DNA of 64,000 nucleotides, from assembly GCA_035504415.1 (NCBI GenBank), contig DATJRY010000017.1:124001-188000 (forward strand). Direction: 5' to 3'. The notes under the pieces are model-generated. The model ran no database searches, was not told where the DNA came from, and saw nothing but the letters and a program-made list of their open reading frames with translations. The DNA comes from Candidatus Sulfotelmatobacter sp. (GTDB taxonomy: Bacteria; Vulcanimicrobiota; Vulcanimicrobiia; Vulcanimicrobiales; Vulcanimicrobiaceae). Numbering within the stretch: the first letter of the stretch is position 1; each line of letters opens with the position of its first letter. A program made the translations under genes and the position numbers. Below, piece after piece: positions 9,854 to 22,301 of the stretch.

Positions 9854-10120
9854 CTGGTGCTCCTCGTTGGCTCGCGGTCGCGTGGTCGGCATACGATCCG
9901 ACGCGTGCAAGAAATTTTCCTCACCACGCTCGGCTTGGAGGAGGGGCGGACAGAGGGCTGGGCTGCGTCACATCTTGCTTGTAGGACAAGGAATGGTGAA
10001 GGTGCTCCGAAACGTCGGGGTGACTGAGCAGCTGGGTGTCGCTCGGTCGATTCTCGACGCGGCCGGGTCGCGCGTCGCGCCTCCGGGTTGCTGTTTGGCC
10101 AGATATGAGGAGACAGGCGT
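9854..10120. promoter_or_regulatory. Divergent intergenic region with a small CTTGT/ACAAG palindrome
   Basis: This 267-bp gap separates the acyl-CoA synthetase (minus) from the propeller lipoprotein (plus), so it should contain both promoters. The only ordered element I see is the palindrome CTTGT-AGG-ACAAG at 9978-9990, a possible operator. No convincing -35/-10 pair was found, and the short open frames here look like noise. Confidence 0.35.
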
Positions 10121-11767
10121 ATGCGCACGCCTTTTGACGTTCTCCGCGAACCGCGTGCGACGGCGCGCGCGGTCGGCGCGGCTCTCGCCCTTACGCTGGG
10201 CGCCGGTTGTTCGGGCGGCGGGGGCTCGCCGCCCGTTCCGACGCAGTCGCAGAAGACGCCCACGGCCGTGCTGAAGGCCGTGACGTTCACGATGCACTGG
10301 AACTCGGCGTCCGGCACGTCGTCGCTGGTGCGCACGCCGAAGTACGTGCCGGCGACCGCGGCCAGCGTGTCGGTTTCCGTCAACGCCGGCGTGCCGCTGT
10401 ACCTCAACTCCCCGGCGACAACGCTCACGATCAATGCTCCGGTCGGCACCGACACCTTCGCCTTCGAGACATACGACGCGCCGAACGGAAACGGCAACGT
10501 GCTCAGCAAGGCGACCGTGACCCAAGCTATCGTCGACGGGACGGCTAACACCGTGTCGGCGGTGCTGAACGGCGTTGTGGCCTCGGTCGGTGTGAGCGTG
10601 AACGGCACGTTTCCGGCGGGAACGACCGGCACGTTTGCAATCAGCGCGGTGGCGAAGGACGCTGACGGCAACGTGATCGTCGGCAGCAGCAGCTACTCGA
10701 CGCCGATCACGCTGTCGATCTCGGATCCGGCCGACACCGGGACCTTGTCGCTCTCGTCGAACACCATCACCTCGCCGAGCAGCGGCGCGAACCTGGTGTA
10801 CAACGGCGGCACCCTCGTGAGCGCCACGCTGAACGCGAGCGCGACCGGTGCGACCGGGGGGAGCACGGCGATCGCACCGACGCCGACCGTGTACGAGTGC
10901 CCGGTCGCCGGCGAGCCGCAGTACATCGCTCCCGGCCTCAGCGGCGTGATGTGGTACACCGACAACAACAACACCGTCGTCAAGATCACGACGAGCTGCG
11001 TGCTCTCGCCGTTCGCCATTCCCACCGGGAATGCGAATCCGCAGGGCATCACCCTCGGTGAGAACGGCAACGAGTGGTTCACCGAGTCCAACTCGAGCAA
11101 AATAGCCGAGGTCACGCTGGGTGGCTCGATCTCGGAGTTCGGCACGCTGTTCGGCTCCGACGCCCCGCAGATGCTGGCCGACCGCGGTGACGGTAACGTC
11201 TGGTACGCCGGTTACGGCGGCAATCACGTCGGCTACGTCAACGAGTTCAACGGCGTCGCGGGCGAGACGACGCTCCCGACCGGAGGGTCGGGACCGTGGG
11301 ACCTGGCGGAAGCCGCCGACGGCAACCTGTACGTCAGCGAAAACCTCAACGACGACATGGCGCGCCTCGCGACGCTCTTCCAGAGCCCGATCCCGCAGAC
11401 GGCGGTCACCGGCGGCTCGGAGTCCGAGTCGGTGGTCAAAGGTCCCGACGGCAACTTGTGGTTCACCCAGTTCGGGCTCAACCACATCGGCGTTGTCTCG
11501 CCGGCCTCGTTCACACAGGTCGGCTACTACGCAACCGCATCTCCGAGCAGTGCCCCGGTCGACATCACCGTGGGTCAAGACGGCAACCTCTACTACAGGG
11601 AGTCCGGTATCGACCGCATCGGCCGCATGAACACGAGCGGAACGAACAACGGCGAGTTCCTGACGATCTCGAGCAACACGGGCCTCAAGGGCATCGCAAC
11701 CTCGACGGACGGGTCGATCTGGTTCTGCGAATCGAACACGAGCAAGGTCGGAAGGCTGGTGTACTGA
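10121..11767 (+). CDS. Lipoprotein with virginiamycin-B-lyase-like beta-propeller
   Basis: The 548-residue protein has an N-terminal export signal ending in a lipobox (TLGAGC, Cys30). About 230 residues of Ser/Thr-rich beta-sandwich sequence follow, and then a propeller of repeated units with the signature G.dGNlWFte (for example GENGNEWFTESNSSKIAEV, GDGNVWYAGYGGNHVGYV, GPDGNLWFTQFGLNHIGVV). These resemble Vgb/streptogramin lyase and NHL/SMP-30 propellers. Most exported relatives lack proof of lyase activity, so I call only the fold. The start ATG has GAGGAGA about 8 bp upstream. The next gene, another lipoprotein, begins 26 bp after this stop and is probably co-transcribed. Proteins of this type are numerous in some uncultured high-GC phyla. 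Confidence 0.85.
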   Translation: MRTPFDVLREPRATARAVGAALALTLGAGCSGGGGSPPVPTQSQKTPTAVLKAVTFTMHWNSASGTSSLVRTPKYVPATAASVSVSVNAGVPLYLNSPATTLTINAPVGTDTFAFETYDAPNGNGNVLSKATVTQAIVDGTANTVSAVLNGVVASVGVSVNGTFPAGTTGTFAISAVAKDADGNVIVGSSSYSTPITLSISDPADTGTLSLSSNTITSPSSGANLVYNGGTLVSATLNASATGATGGSTAIAPTPTVYECPVAGEPQYIAPGLSGVMWYTDNNNTVVKITTSCVLSPFAIPTGNANPQGITLGENGNEWFTESNSSKIAEVTLGGSISEFGTLFGSDAPQMLADRGDGNVWYAGYGGNHVGYVNEFNGVAGETTLPTGGSGPWDLAEAADGNLYVSENLNDDMARLATLFQSPIPQTAVTGGSESESVVKGPDGNLWFTQFGLNHIGVVSPASFTQVGYYATASPSSAPVDITVGQDGNLYYRESGIDRIGRMNTSGTNNGEFLTISSNTGLKGIATSTDGSIWFCESNTSKVGRLVY

Positions 11768-11793
11768 TGAACGGCACAGGAGGCAACCAAAAC

Positions 11794-12297
11794 ATGCGCC
11801 TTCGTCTCGCACTCGCCGCGGCGCTGGTCTCGTCGGCCTTGATCGTCGGCTGCAGCGGGGGTGGCGGCACGACCACGTCGACGGCGAGCCCCGCGGCACC
11901 GACCGCGACCCCAGCAGTCAACCCGATGCAGCTCTACCTGGCGACCGCATCGGAGACCGCCGGCACGAGTCCGATCGTCCAGCCGTCACCAGGCAGCATC
12001 GGCGCAACGACGCTGTCGCTGTCGTACACGACGACCGGCTCGACGCAAGGCATCCTGGCCTTCGAGCCGGGCTTCGTGGGGGAGTTCTACACGCAGACGA
12101 AGTGCTCGCTGTCGCCGGACGCCGTCACGGTGAGCCCGACGAACTCGGTAGGATCGAACATCGGGCTGTTCGTCATCACAACGGTCGCAGCGGGCAACTG
12201 CGCGATTTCGATCACCGACGGCATCGGCAATTACGCCTCGGTCCAAGTCGACGTGACCACGACGACCGGCACCATCTCCGCCACCAAGCGGAACTAG
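11794..12297 (+). CDS. Small lipoprotein with two-cysteine beta domain
   Basis: The 167-residue product begins MRLRLALAAALVSSALIVGC, a clear lipoprotein signal (Cys20). A Gly/Thr/Ala-rich linker follows, then a beta domain holding KCSLSPDAVTVSP and GNCAISITDG. The cysteine pair and the surrounding strands match the domain at 7487 and the tail of the FecR protein at 28767. I chose ATG 11794 because AGGAGG lies 10 bp upstream; an ATG at 11767 overlapping the previous stop would put the ribosome site inside the gene. The function is unknown. It probably shares a transcript with the propeller lipoprotein. Confidence 0.8.
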   Translation: MRLRLALAAALVSSALIVGCSGGGGTTTSTASPAAPTATPAVNPMQLYLATASETAGTSPIVQPSPGSIGATTLSLSYTTTGSTQGILAFEPGFVGEFYTQTKCSLSPDAVTVSPTNSVGSNIGLFVITTVAAGNCAISITDGIGNYASVQVDVTTTTGTISATKRN

Positions 12298-12314
12298 CCG
12301 CCGCCACGGTCGAA

Positions 12315-12349
12315 TCGTGCGGGATGACGTCCCTGGTCATCCCGCACGA
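12315..12349 (+). promoter_or_regulatory. Perfect 14-bp inverted repeat covering the M20 start codon
   Basis: The arms 12315-12328 and 12336-12349 are exact reverse complements (left arm TCGTGCGGGATGAC) with a 7-nt loop GTCCCTG. The ATG at 12324-12326 lies inside the left arm. The hairpin starts 18 bp after the previous stop codon. It may terminate the lipoprotein transcript, hide the start codon of the next gene, or both. No T-tract follows. Confidence 0.75.
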
Positions 12350-13478
12350 CGACCTGGTCGCCGTCCGCCGGCGGCTCCACGCCGCCCCCGAGCTGTCGAT
12401 GGTCGAGCACGACACGGCGGCCTTCGTCGCCGACGCGCTCCGCGCGCTCGCGCTCGACGAGGTCCGCACCGGGATCGGCGTCACCGGCGTGCTCGGGACG
12501 CTGCGGGGCGGGAAACCGGGCCCGGTGACGCTGCTGCGCGCCGACATGGACGCGCTCCCGATCACCGAGCTCAACGAGGTGCCCTATCGCTCCGAGCGGC
12601 CCGGCGTCATGCACGCCTGCGGCCACGACGGGCACGTCTCGATCTTGCTGGCCGCCGCGCGAACGCTGGCCGAGCGGCGTGCCGAGGTGCCCGGGACGCT
12701 GGTGTTCTGCTTCCAGCCCGGCGAAGAGGGCCACGCGGGCGCCAAGAAGATGATCGCCGACGGCGCGCTCGAGCATCCGCACGTCGACCGTACCTTCGCG
12801 CTGCACCTCTACAGCGGGCTGGACGTCGGCAAGATCGGCGTGCGCGACGGCGCGTTCTTCGCCTCGGCCGACGAGTTCGACCTGACGATTCGGGGCAAAG
12901 GCGGTCACGGTGCGATGCCGCAGCTGGCGGTCGACCCGATCGCCGCCGGCGCCTACGTGGTGACCGTGCTGCAGACGATCGTCAGCCGCGAGGTCGCGCC
13001 CAAAGATCCGGCCGTCGTCACCGTGGGCCAGTTCACCGCGGGCACGACCTTCAACGTCATCCCCGACCAGGCGACGATGAAGGGGACCGTGCGCGCGTTC
13101 GACGCCACGGTGCGCGCGTCGATGCCGGCGCGGATGGAGCGCATCCTGCGCGGCTTGGGCGAAGCGCTGCGCTTCGAGTACGAGTTCGTCTACCACTGGT
13201 CGTATCCGCCGACCGTTAACGCGCGCGAGGTCAACGACGTCGTGCGCGCCGTCGGGCGCGCGGAGCTGGGCGCGGAGGACGTCGTCGAGCACGACATCGT
13301 CATGTGGGCCGAAGACATGTCGTTCATGCAGGAGGAGCGCCCGGGCGCGTACTTCGTCGTCGGCGCGCGCGGCAGCGAGGGGACGGCGTATCCGCACCAC
13401 AACGCGCGCTTCGACGTCGACGAGCGCGCGCTCGACGTCGGTTACCGGATGATGGTCGCGCTGGGACTCACGGGCTGA
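12324..13478 (+). CDS. M20 family amidohydrolase (hippurate/N-acyl amino acid hydrolase type)
   Basis: This 384-residue enzyme is a zinc-dependent M20D amidohydrolase, a family that cleaves N-acyl amino acids such as hippurate, indole-acetyl-amino acids or N-acetyl-diaminopimelate. Evidence includes RRRLHAAPELS at the N-terminus, LLRADMDALPI, HACGHDGHVS (metal ligands), QPGEEGHAGAKKM (catalytic Glu pair), the dimerisation domain segment IRGKGGHGAMPQLAVDPI, and the late metal ligand in YPHHNARFDVDE. There is no signal peptide, so it is cytoplasmic. The ATG at 12324 is the only usual start that keeps the N-terminus, yet it sits within a perfect hairpin. The gene overlaps the convergent cupin gene by 11 bp at its end. 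The actual substrate is not known. Confidence 0.92.
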   Translation: MTSLVIPHDDLVAVRRRLHAAPELSMVEHDTAAFVADALRALALDEVRTGIGVTGVLGTLRGGKPGPVTLLRADMDALPITELNEVPYRSERPGVMHACGHDGHVSILLAAARTLAERRAEVPGTLVFCFQPGEEGHAGAKKMIADGALEHPHVDRTFALHLYSGLDVGKIGVRDGAFFASADEFDLTIRGKGGHGAMPQLAVDPIAAGAYVVTVLQTIVSREVAPKDPAVVTVGQFTAGTTFNVIPDQATMKGTVRAFDATVRASMPARMERILRGLGEALRFEYEFVYHWSYPPTVNAREVNDVVRAVGRAELGAEDVVEHDIVMWAEDMSFMQEERPGAYFVVGARGSEGTAYPHHNARFDVDERALDVGYRMMVALGLTG

Positions 13479-14700
13479 TCGTCGCGAGACCTTCGAGCAC
13501 CAGCGCGCGCGCGAACGCGCGCCCCGTGCCCGGCGCCGCCGCGTCGAGCTCGGCGACGGAGGCCGGGCCGGCCTCGAGCCGGCGCAGCGCCGCGACGCAC
13601 GCGAGCGGATAGCCGATCGACTTCCCGGCCAGCACCAGCTCGAAAGCGTTCGCTTCGACGCGCGCGTGATACGGCACGTCGGCGCGCAGACGCACGGTCG
13701 GGTTCGCGTCGAGCTCGGTCAGCGCGCCGACCTGATCGAAGATGCCGCCGGCATCGGTGCGGGTGAGCCCGAACAGCTCGTTGGCCAGCAGGTCGCGCGC
13801 GGCGCCGATGATCGCCGGCGTGCAGGCCGCCGCGAAGCGGTCGACGGCCAGCGCGCGAAAGCGCGCCACGAAGTCGGGCGCGTCCAGCCAGTCCGGCCCG
13901 AGCGAGCGTCGCAGGTCGAGCGCTTGGAGCGGCGCGAGCCGCACCAGCGCGTCGAGCAGGTCGACGACGCGCACCGGCAAGAGCGCCAACGTCAGGTGCA
14001 GCGAGCGCACCTCGCTGGTCGCGGCCGCGTGCGGGTAGCCACGCGGGATGTAGAGCGTGTCGCCTTCTCGGAGCGTCACCTCGCGCAGCAGGACCGCGCG
14101 CGGGTCGCCGTTCTCGGTGCGGAACGGTTGGCTCTCGATCGGCAGCTCGACCAGCGGCTTGTAGATGCGCCAGATCTTGGTCCCCTCGAGCTGCAGGATC
14201 AAGGTGTCGTGCGTGTCGTGGTGGAGCCCGAAGCCTTGCGCGTTCGGCGGGGTGAGGTAGACGTTGGACTGCACGAAGGCCGCCAGCCGGCGCTGCAAGG
14301 CGGTGCACAGACGCTGCAGCCGCGCGCTGAAGAACGACGCGTCCTTGATCAGCATCGAGTAGCCCGAGGCGAAGGCCGTCGCGATGGCTCGCGGGTCGAG
14401 GTAGAGCTGCGGCACGCGGCCGGTGGCCCGGGCGCGCGGGGCGGGGCGCTCGATGGTGTACTGCTCGGCCGGTAAGGGCGGCCCCCCGGTGCGCACCAGC
14501 GCGAAGCGGTCGACGTCACGGGCGCCGACGGCGATCGCGTCCTCGACGTCGCCGATCGCGTACAGCGCTCGCCAATGTCCGGGGGCGTTCCGCTCCACGT
14601 GCAGCGGTTCGCGCTCGAAGTAGCGCTCCAGGAAGGTCGACTCGTCGACGGGGGCGATGAGCGTCGCGAGCGTCTCGTCCGTCTGCCGCACGGCTGGCAT
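13468..14700 (-). CDS. Cupin/JmjC-type 2-oxoglutarate oxygenase (ribosomal oxygenase-like)
   Basis: The 410-residue protein matches the Cupin_4/JmjC family, whose studied members (YcfD/RoxA and human MINA53/NO66) hydroxylate ribosomal proteins. The N-terminal domain opens with TFLERYFEREPLHVER, a typical entry to these oxygenases. The iron site is visible as GFGLHHDTHDTLILQLEG (HxD) and later PRGYPHAA (second His). A basic residue for 2-oxoglutarate is expected in WRIYKPL. A winged-helix-like C-terminal region (RRLEAGPASVAELDAA) closes the chain. I chose ATG 14700 (MPAVRQTDE) because the upstream part of the frame has no family character. The target, ribosomal or otherwise, is not known. The stop overlaps the M20 gene end. 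Confidence 0.85.
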   Translation of the reverse strand: MPAVRQTDETLATLIAPVDESTFLERYFEREPLHVERNAPGHWRALYAIGDVEDAIAVGARDVDRFALVRTGGPPLPAEQYTIERPAPRARATGRVPQLYLDPRAIATAFASGYSMLIKDASFFSARLQRLCTALQRRLAAFVQSNVYLTPPNAQGFGLHHDTHDTLILQLEGTKIWRIYKPLVELPIESQPFRTENGDPRAVLLREVTLREGDTLYIPRGYPHAAATSEVRSLHLTLALLPVRVVDLLDALVRLAPLQALDLRRSLGPDWLDAPDFVARFRALAVDRFAAACTPAIIGAARDLLANELFGLTRTDAGGIFDQVGALTELDANPTVRLRADVPYHARVEANAFELVLAGKSIGYPLACVAALRRLEAGPASVAELDAAAPGTGRAFARALVLEGLATISP

Positions 14701-14888
14701 GTTCGTGCCAGCATTCCGCCGCGAGCTGAATCTGGCCTTGGATGCGAGGGCCGCTCGAGCGTCCCCTCGGCCCAAGCCGGCGTGCCAGCGATCACTTCCC
14801 AGCCCCAACCCACACACCGCTCAAACTTTTCACAGCGCGGCGGAGTAGAGTGCGATGTAATCCCCTGCATCCCCGGGAGTTCATCCGC

Positions 14889-15269
14889 GTGTACGCTCCA
14901 CAGCCGCTGCCGGTTCCCGCCCCGGTCGCTCTCCGCTTGATCGGCCTCCTCGACGCCGACCTGGTCACCTCGTTCGCGCAGCTCGGGGACGACCTCACGC
15001 AGCCGGCCGGCGGAACGGTGCTGGTCGACGTCCGCGACCTGCACGTCGCCGCGGAGCAGGACATGGAGGCGCTGGTCGGCGCGATCCGCGCCGCCCGCAC
15101 CGGAGGCCGCGACCTGCGGCTGGATGCCAAAAGTTTGCCGTGGCGGCGATTGCTGAAAGCCCAGCTGTCGGGGCAACCGGTCGTCGACGCCGGGCTGCGG
15201 GCATCCGTCCGCCGCACGGTGATCCTGGCCCACAGCGGCAACCAGCCGAAGTCCAAGAAAAAGCGCTGA
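14889..15269 (+). CDS. Possible STAS-domain (anti-sigma antagonist-like) small protein
   Basis: From GTG 14889 (with GGGAG about 9 bp upstream) a 126-residue protein reads LRLIGLLDADLVTSFAQLGD, then TVLVDVRDLHVAAEQDMEAL and AIRAARTGGRDLRLDAKS. The pattern of a beta strand ending in a D-x-x-x-L loop, an amphipathic helix, then another strand is like STAS domains (SpoIIAA type). The phosphorylatable Ser/Thr of true antagonists is not obvious, because the loop reads DLHVAAEQ. The C-terminus is very basic (PKSKKKR). It stands alone on the plus strand between the cupin gene and gltB. The function is uncertain. Confidence 0.5.
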   Translation: MYAPQPLPVPAPVALRLIGLLDADLVTSFAQLGDDLTQPAGGTVLVDVRDLHVAAEQDMEALVGAIRAARTGGRDLRLDAKSLPWRRLLKAQLSGQPVVDAGLRASVRRTVILAHSGNQPKSKKKR

Positions 15270-15347
15270 TCGTTCAGCCGGGTCGCGGCCCGGTTCGCCA
15301 TTTGTCGAATGACCGTGGCCCCGAAATGGACTAGAGTAGGGGTTCCC

Positions 15348-19499
<4,152 letters not shown>

Positions 19500-19500
19500 G

Positions 19501-19851
19501 TCAGGGCTTCGGCTGCGCGTTCTTGACGGCGTTGACCGCCGCGTCGGCGGCTTTTTTCGCTTGATCCGCCAGGGTTTCGAGGTGCGGGCGGGCGGCCTGC
19601 GCGCCTTGCGCCAGCACCGTCTTGCCGGTCTCGATGAACGTGCCCGCGTGTTCGACGGCCGCGTCGTACTGCTGCTTCGCGGCGGCTTGCACGTGCGGTG
19701 CCTGGTCGACCAGCGTCTGCTGCAGCTCTTGCGCGCGGGTGACCGCGTCGGCGACCAGCGGCTGCGCCTGGTCGGCCGTTTTCTGCAGCGCGTCGGCGGC
19801 CAGCTGCTGCAGCTGCTTCGCCTGGTCGATCGCCCGGTTCAAGAAGTCCAT
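19501..19851 (-). CDS. Phasin-like amphipathic-helix protein
   Basis: This 116-residue protein (MDFLNRAIDQAKQLQQLAAD...) is almost wholly Ala/Gln/Lys helix with heptad-like spacing and no cysteine. This is the character of phasins (polyhydroxyalkanoate granule coat proteins) and of apolipoprotein-like helices. No phaC or other PHA gene is in the window, so the granule role is inference from composition only. The start is well placed, with GGAGAA about 6 bp upstream. The stop is 1 bp after the convergent gltB stop, and its last codons hold the gltB terminator on the other strand. The 114-residue unknown gene lies 15 bp upstream on the same strand and is likely co-transcribed. Confidence 0.65.
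   Translation of the reverse strand: MDFLNRAIDQAKQLQQLAADALQKTADQAQPLVADAVTRAQELQQTLVDQAPHVQAAAKQQYDAAVEHAGTFIETGKTVLAQGAQAARPHLETLADQAKKAADAAVNAVKNAQPKP
19536..19557 (+). terminator. Intrinsic terminator of gltB, embedded in the phasin-like gene
   Basis: CCGCCG-CGT-CGGCGG (19536-19550) forms a perfect 6-bp stem with a 3-nt loop and is followed by C and six T residues (19552-19557), 37 bp after the gltB stop. On the minus strand the same bases encode the AKKAADAA part of the phasin-like protein. Confidence 0.75.
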
Positions 19852-19866
19852 CGCAGATCGTTCTCC

Positions 19867-20211
19867 TCAGGTCGGGTCGCCACCGTCGACGGTGAGGACC
19901 CAGCGCAACGCGCGCGCGTATTGGTCGAGCTCGCGGACCGTGCGGCGCAGCCAGCGGAAGGCCGGGTCGGTGCGTTCTTGGGTACCGGCGGTCGCTTCGA
20001 CCTGTTTCACGTAGGCCACGATGGTCGCCAGTTGGGTCTCGACTCCGTCCCAATGGGCCTGCAGCGTGCGGGCCGAGGCGTCGGGCAGGCGGTCGAGCAC
20101 GGGCGGTGCGGGCCGCTCGGCGAAGCGCAGGGCGAACTCGAGGCGCGCCAGCGCGTAGTCGCTGGTCGCGCGGATGAAGCTCGCGAGCAGGTTCACCAAG
20201 CGAGGGTTCAT
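19867..20211 (-). CDS. Small protein of unknown function (helical)
   Basis: From ATG 20211 a 114-residue protein reads MNPRLVNLLASFIRATSDYA..., with LEFALRFAERPAPPVLDRLPD and a Trp/Tyr-containing helical C-terminal part (AFRWLRRTVRELDQYARALRWVL). I do not recognise a family. The likely start is ATG 20211 because the upstream frame reads antisense to the oxidoreductase. It is divergent from the FAD oxidoreductase, with starts about 43 bp apart, and 15 bp upstream of the phasin-like gene. The pairing with the phasin-like gene suggests a shared role in a granule or envelope context, but nothing in the sequence proves it. Confidence 0.6.
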   Translation of the reverse strand: MNPRLVNLLASFIRATSDYALARLEFALRFAERPAPPVLDRLPDASARTLQAHWDGVETQLATIVAYVKQVEATAGTQERTDPAFRWLRRTVRELDQYARALRWVLTVDGGDPT

Positions 20212-20254
20212 AGTCGTAGCGGGAGTACCCGGGGTTGGGAGAGAGTGGACGTCT

Positions 20255-21484
20255 GTGGCTAGGAAGTACGTAATCGTCGGGAACGGGTTCGCGGGGACGA
20301 CCTGCGCGGAGCAGCTGCGCAAGGCCGATCCGACCTGCTCCATCGTTCTCTTCGGCGACGAGCCGTACTGTCTCTACAACCGGATCGCGCTGCCGCCGCT
20401 CCTGCGCAAGCAGGTGACGGAGCAGAAGGTCATCATGCGCGACCTCGCTTGGCACGAGAAGCTGGGCATCGAGCTGCACTTGAACACGCGGGTCGAGGCG
20501 ATCGACGTCGCGGGCCGGGCGGTCACGGCCGGCGGCGTCAGCTATCCGTACGATGCGCTGCTGCTGGCCACGGGCGGGCGCCCGAACCCGACCGAGGCGC
20601 CGGGTGCCGCCGGCGCGGGCAACGTCTACAACTTCCAATACCTCGACGACACCAAGGCGATCTCCGAGGCGCTCGAGACCGCCAAGGTCGGCGTCGCGGT
20701 GGGCGGCTCGTTCATCGCCTACGAGCTTGCCGAGGCGTTCGTCTCGCGCGGCGTCGAGACGCACTGGCTGATCCGCGGCCCGCGTTTCCTGCGCCGCATG
20801 CTCGACGAGGCCGCCGGCGAGCTGCTGCACGAGGCGGCGCGCGCCGACGGCGTCCACCTGCACTTCGGCGAGGAGATCCGCTCGCTGGTGCGCGACAACG
20901 GCGCGGTCAGCAAAGTCGTCACCACCAGCGGAGAGGAGATCGCGACCGATCTGGTCGGCATCGGTCTGGGTCTGACGATCAACCTCGAGCTGGCCGCCGG
21001 CACCCCGATCCGCACCAAGACCGGCTTCGTCACCAACGAGTATCTCGAGACCGACGTGCCGGGCATCTACGCCGCCGGCGACTGCGCCGAGTTCTACGAT
21101 CCGATCGCCGAGCTGCACTATCGCATGGGCACCTGGAACAGCGCCGGCGCGCACGGCAAGCTCGCCGCACACAACATGCAGGGCGGCGAGCGCAAAGCCT
21201 TCGACACCGTCCCGGAGTACAGCTCGCTGGTGTTCAGCGGTCAGACGATCACGCAGTTCGGCCTCTCGCCCGAGTACCACAGCGGGATCGAGACGGTGAC
21301 CCACGTCGACCGCGACAAGCTGTGGTACCGCGCGCTCTACTTCCTCGAGGGCCGCTTCGTCGGCGCCACGCTGATCGGCAAAGGCAACCGCGCCGGCAAG
21401 CGCCGTTACGTCGAAGCGATCAAGACGAAGCAGCGCTTCGAGCACGCCGAACGCCGCGCGCTCCTGGAGTGGACGGCCGACTAG
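20255..21484 (+). CDS. FAD-dependent NAD(P)H oxidoreductase (Pyr_redox_2 family)
   Basis: The 409-residue protein has an N-terminal FAD-binding Rossmann motif VIVGNGFAGTTCAEQLRK (GxGxxG), the conserved ATGGRPNP segment, a second nucleotide-binding motif VGVAVGGSFIAYELAEAF, and the FAD-contact motif GIYAAGDCAEFYDP. This is the architecture of NAD(P)H-nitrite reductase N-domains and rubredoxin/ferredoxin reductases. It lacks the redox disulfide of lipoamide dehydrogenase and the siroheme domain of NirB. I start at GTG 20255 (VARKYVIVGNG) because GGGAGAGAG lies about 10 bp upstream. The electron acceptor is unknown; no partner ferredoxin or rubredoxin is nearby. Confidence 0.85.
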   Translation: MARKYVIVGNGFAGTTCAEQLRKADPTCSIVLFGDEPYCLYNRIALPPLLRKQVTEQKVIMRDLAWHEKLGIELHLNTRVEAIDVAGRAVTAGGVSYPYDALLLATGGRPNPTEAPGAAGAGNVYNFQYLDDTKAISEALETAKVGVAVGGSFIAYELAEAFVSRGVETHWLIRGPRFLRRMLDEAAGELLHEAARADGVHLHFGEEIRSLVRDNGAVSKVVTTSGEEIATDLVGIGLGLTINLELAAGTPIRTKTGFVTNEYLETDVPGIYAAGDCAEFYDPIAELHYRMGTWNSAGAHGKLAAHNMQGGERKAFDTVPEYSSLVFSGQTITQFGLSPEYHSGIETVTHVDRDKLWYRALYFLEGRFVGATLIGKGNRAGKRRYVEAIKTKQRFEHAERRALLEWTAD

Positions 21485-21533
21485 GCACGGGCAACGAACG
21501 CACGCCGCGGCCCGTCACCGTCGGCGAATATCA

Positions 21534-22301
21534 CTACCAGCCCGCGACGAGAAAGGTCGCGGGACAGGTATCCTGATCGATCGGCGTGTGCGTCAACGAC
21601 GTCGCCGATGGGAACGCTGCCAGGCGGTTCGCGCGAATCGTGAGCCAGAGCTGCGTGAGCACCGTGCGCCCGTGAGGGTCGCGACGGCATTGCAGCTGGA
21701 TTGCGCGCGCATCGGCCGTCCGAAAGCCGCGTTCGAACGCCGCGACGAGGCTGTCGTGCGTCACCGTCCGGCCCGCCCGGCCGACCAGATACGTGCCGAA
21801 CGAGGAGTCCGCGACGACGCGGCGCATGGCGAGCTCCGTCGTGAAAAAGCGCGTGGGGTCGAACCCGAAGCACTGCACGTGCTTGTCGTACTCGTGCCGG
21901 AGCAGGTCGGTGCGCAGGCGCGGCATCGCGTCGGCCAGCCGCGCGCGTAGCGCGGGCGAAAGCGGCGGCACCGCATTGCTGCGATGCAAGAGGTCGCAGC
22001 CCTGTGACCACCACGCGCGAACGGGCACGTGCGCGCGCACCAGCGCCTGTGGCCGCGACGGCCATAGGCCGTGCAGGCCGATCAGCGGCTCGCGCGGCTG
22101 GCCGGGAGCGCAGCTCTGCGGTTGCCGCGCGCCGGTCAGGGGAGCGTCGTCGACGCTGCACAGCCCGGGCTGCCACGTCAACGCGAAGGTGTAGTGGCCG
22201 AAGTCGCCGTGTGCCGCCGGCGTCAACGGCGTCGCGGCAACGGCGAGACCGGGCCACGCCAGCGACGCGGTCAAGGCGAGGGCGGCGAGCGCGGCCCTCA
22301 C
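21534..22301 (-). CDS. Secreted ribonuclease T2
   Basis: This is an extracytoplasmic RNase of the T2 family, which cleaves single-stranded RNA through 2',3'-cyclic phosphates. The 255-residue protein has a signal peptide (VRAALAALALTASLAWPGLAVAA) and both active-site signatures: LIGLHGLWPS (CAS I His) and RHEYDKHVQC (CAS II with Glu and His). Cysteines are spread as in disulfide-bonded members. The GTG start overlaps the stop of the upstream acid phosphatase gene (GTGA at 22298-22301), so the two are translationally coupled. Together they would degrade external RNA and then remove phosphate. This supports a nutrient-scavenging role. Confidence 0.9.
   Translation of the reverse strand: MRAALAALALTASLAWPGLAVAATPLTPAAHGDFGHYTFALTWQPGLCSVDDAPLTGARQPQSCAPGQPREPLIGLHGLWPSRPQALVRAHVPVRAWWSQGCDLLHRSNAVPPLSPALRARLADAMPRLRTDLLRHEYDKHVQCFGFDPTRFFTTELAMRRVVADSSFGTYLVGRAGRTVTHDSLVAAFERGFRTADARAIQLQCRRDPHGRTVLTQLWLTIRANRLAAFPSATSLTHTPIDQDTCPATFLVAGW

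Noticed and set aside
9978-9990. CTTGT-AGG-ACAAG palindrome as a firm operator
   Set aside because: Arms of 5 bp are expected by chance at this scale and no second copy is near, so it is given only as a weak element.
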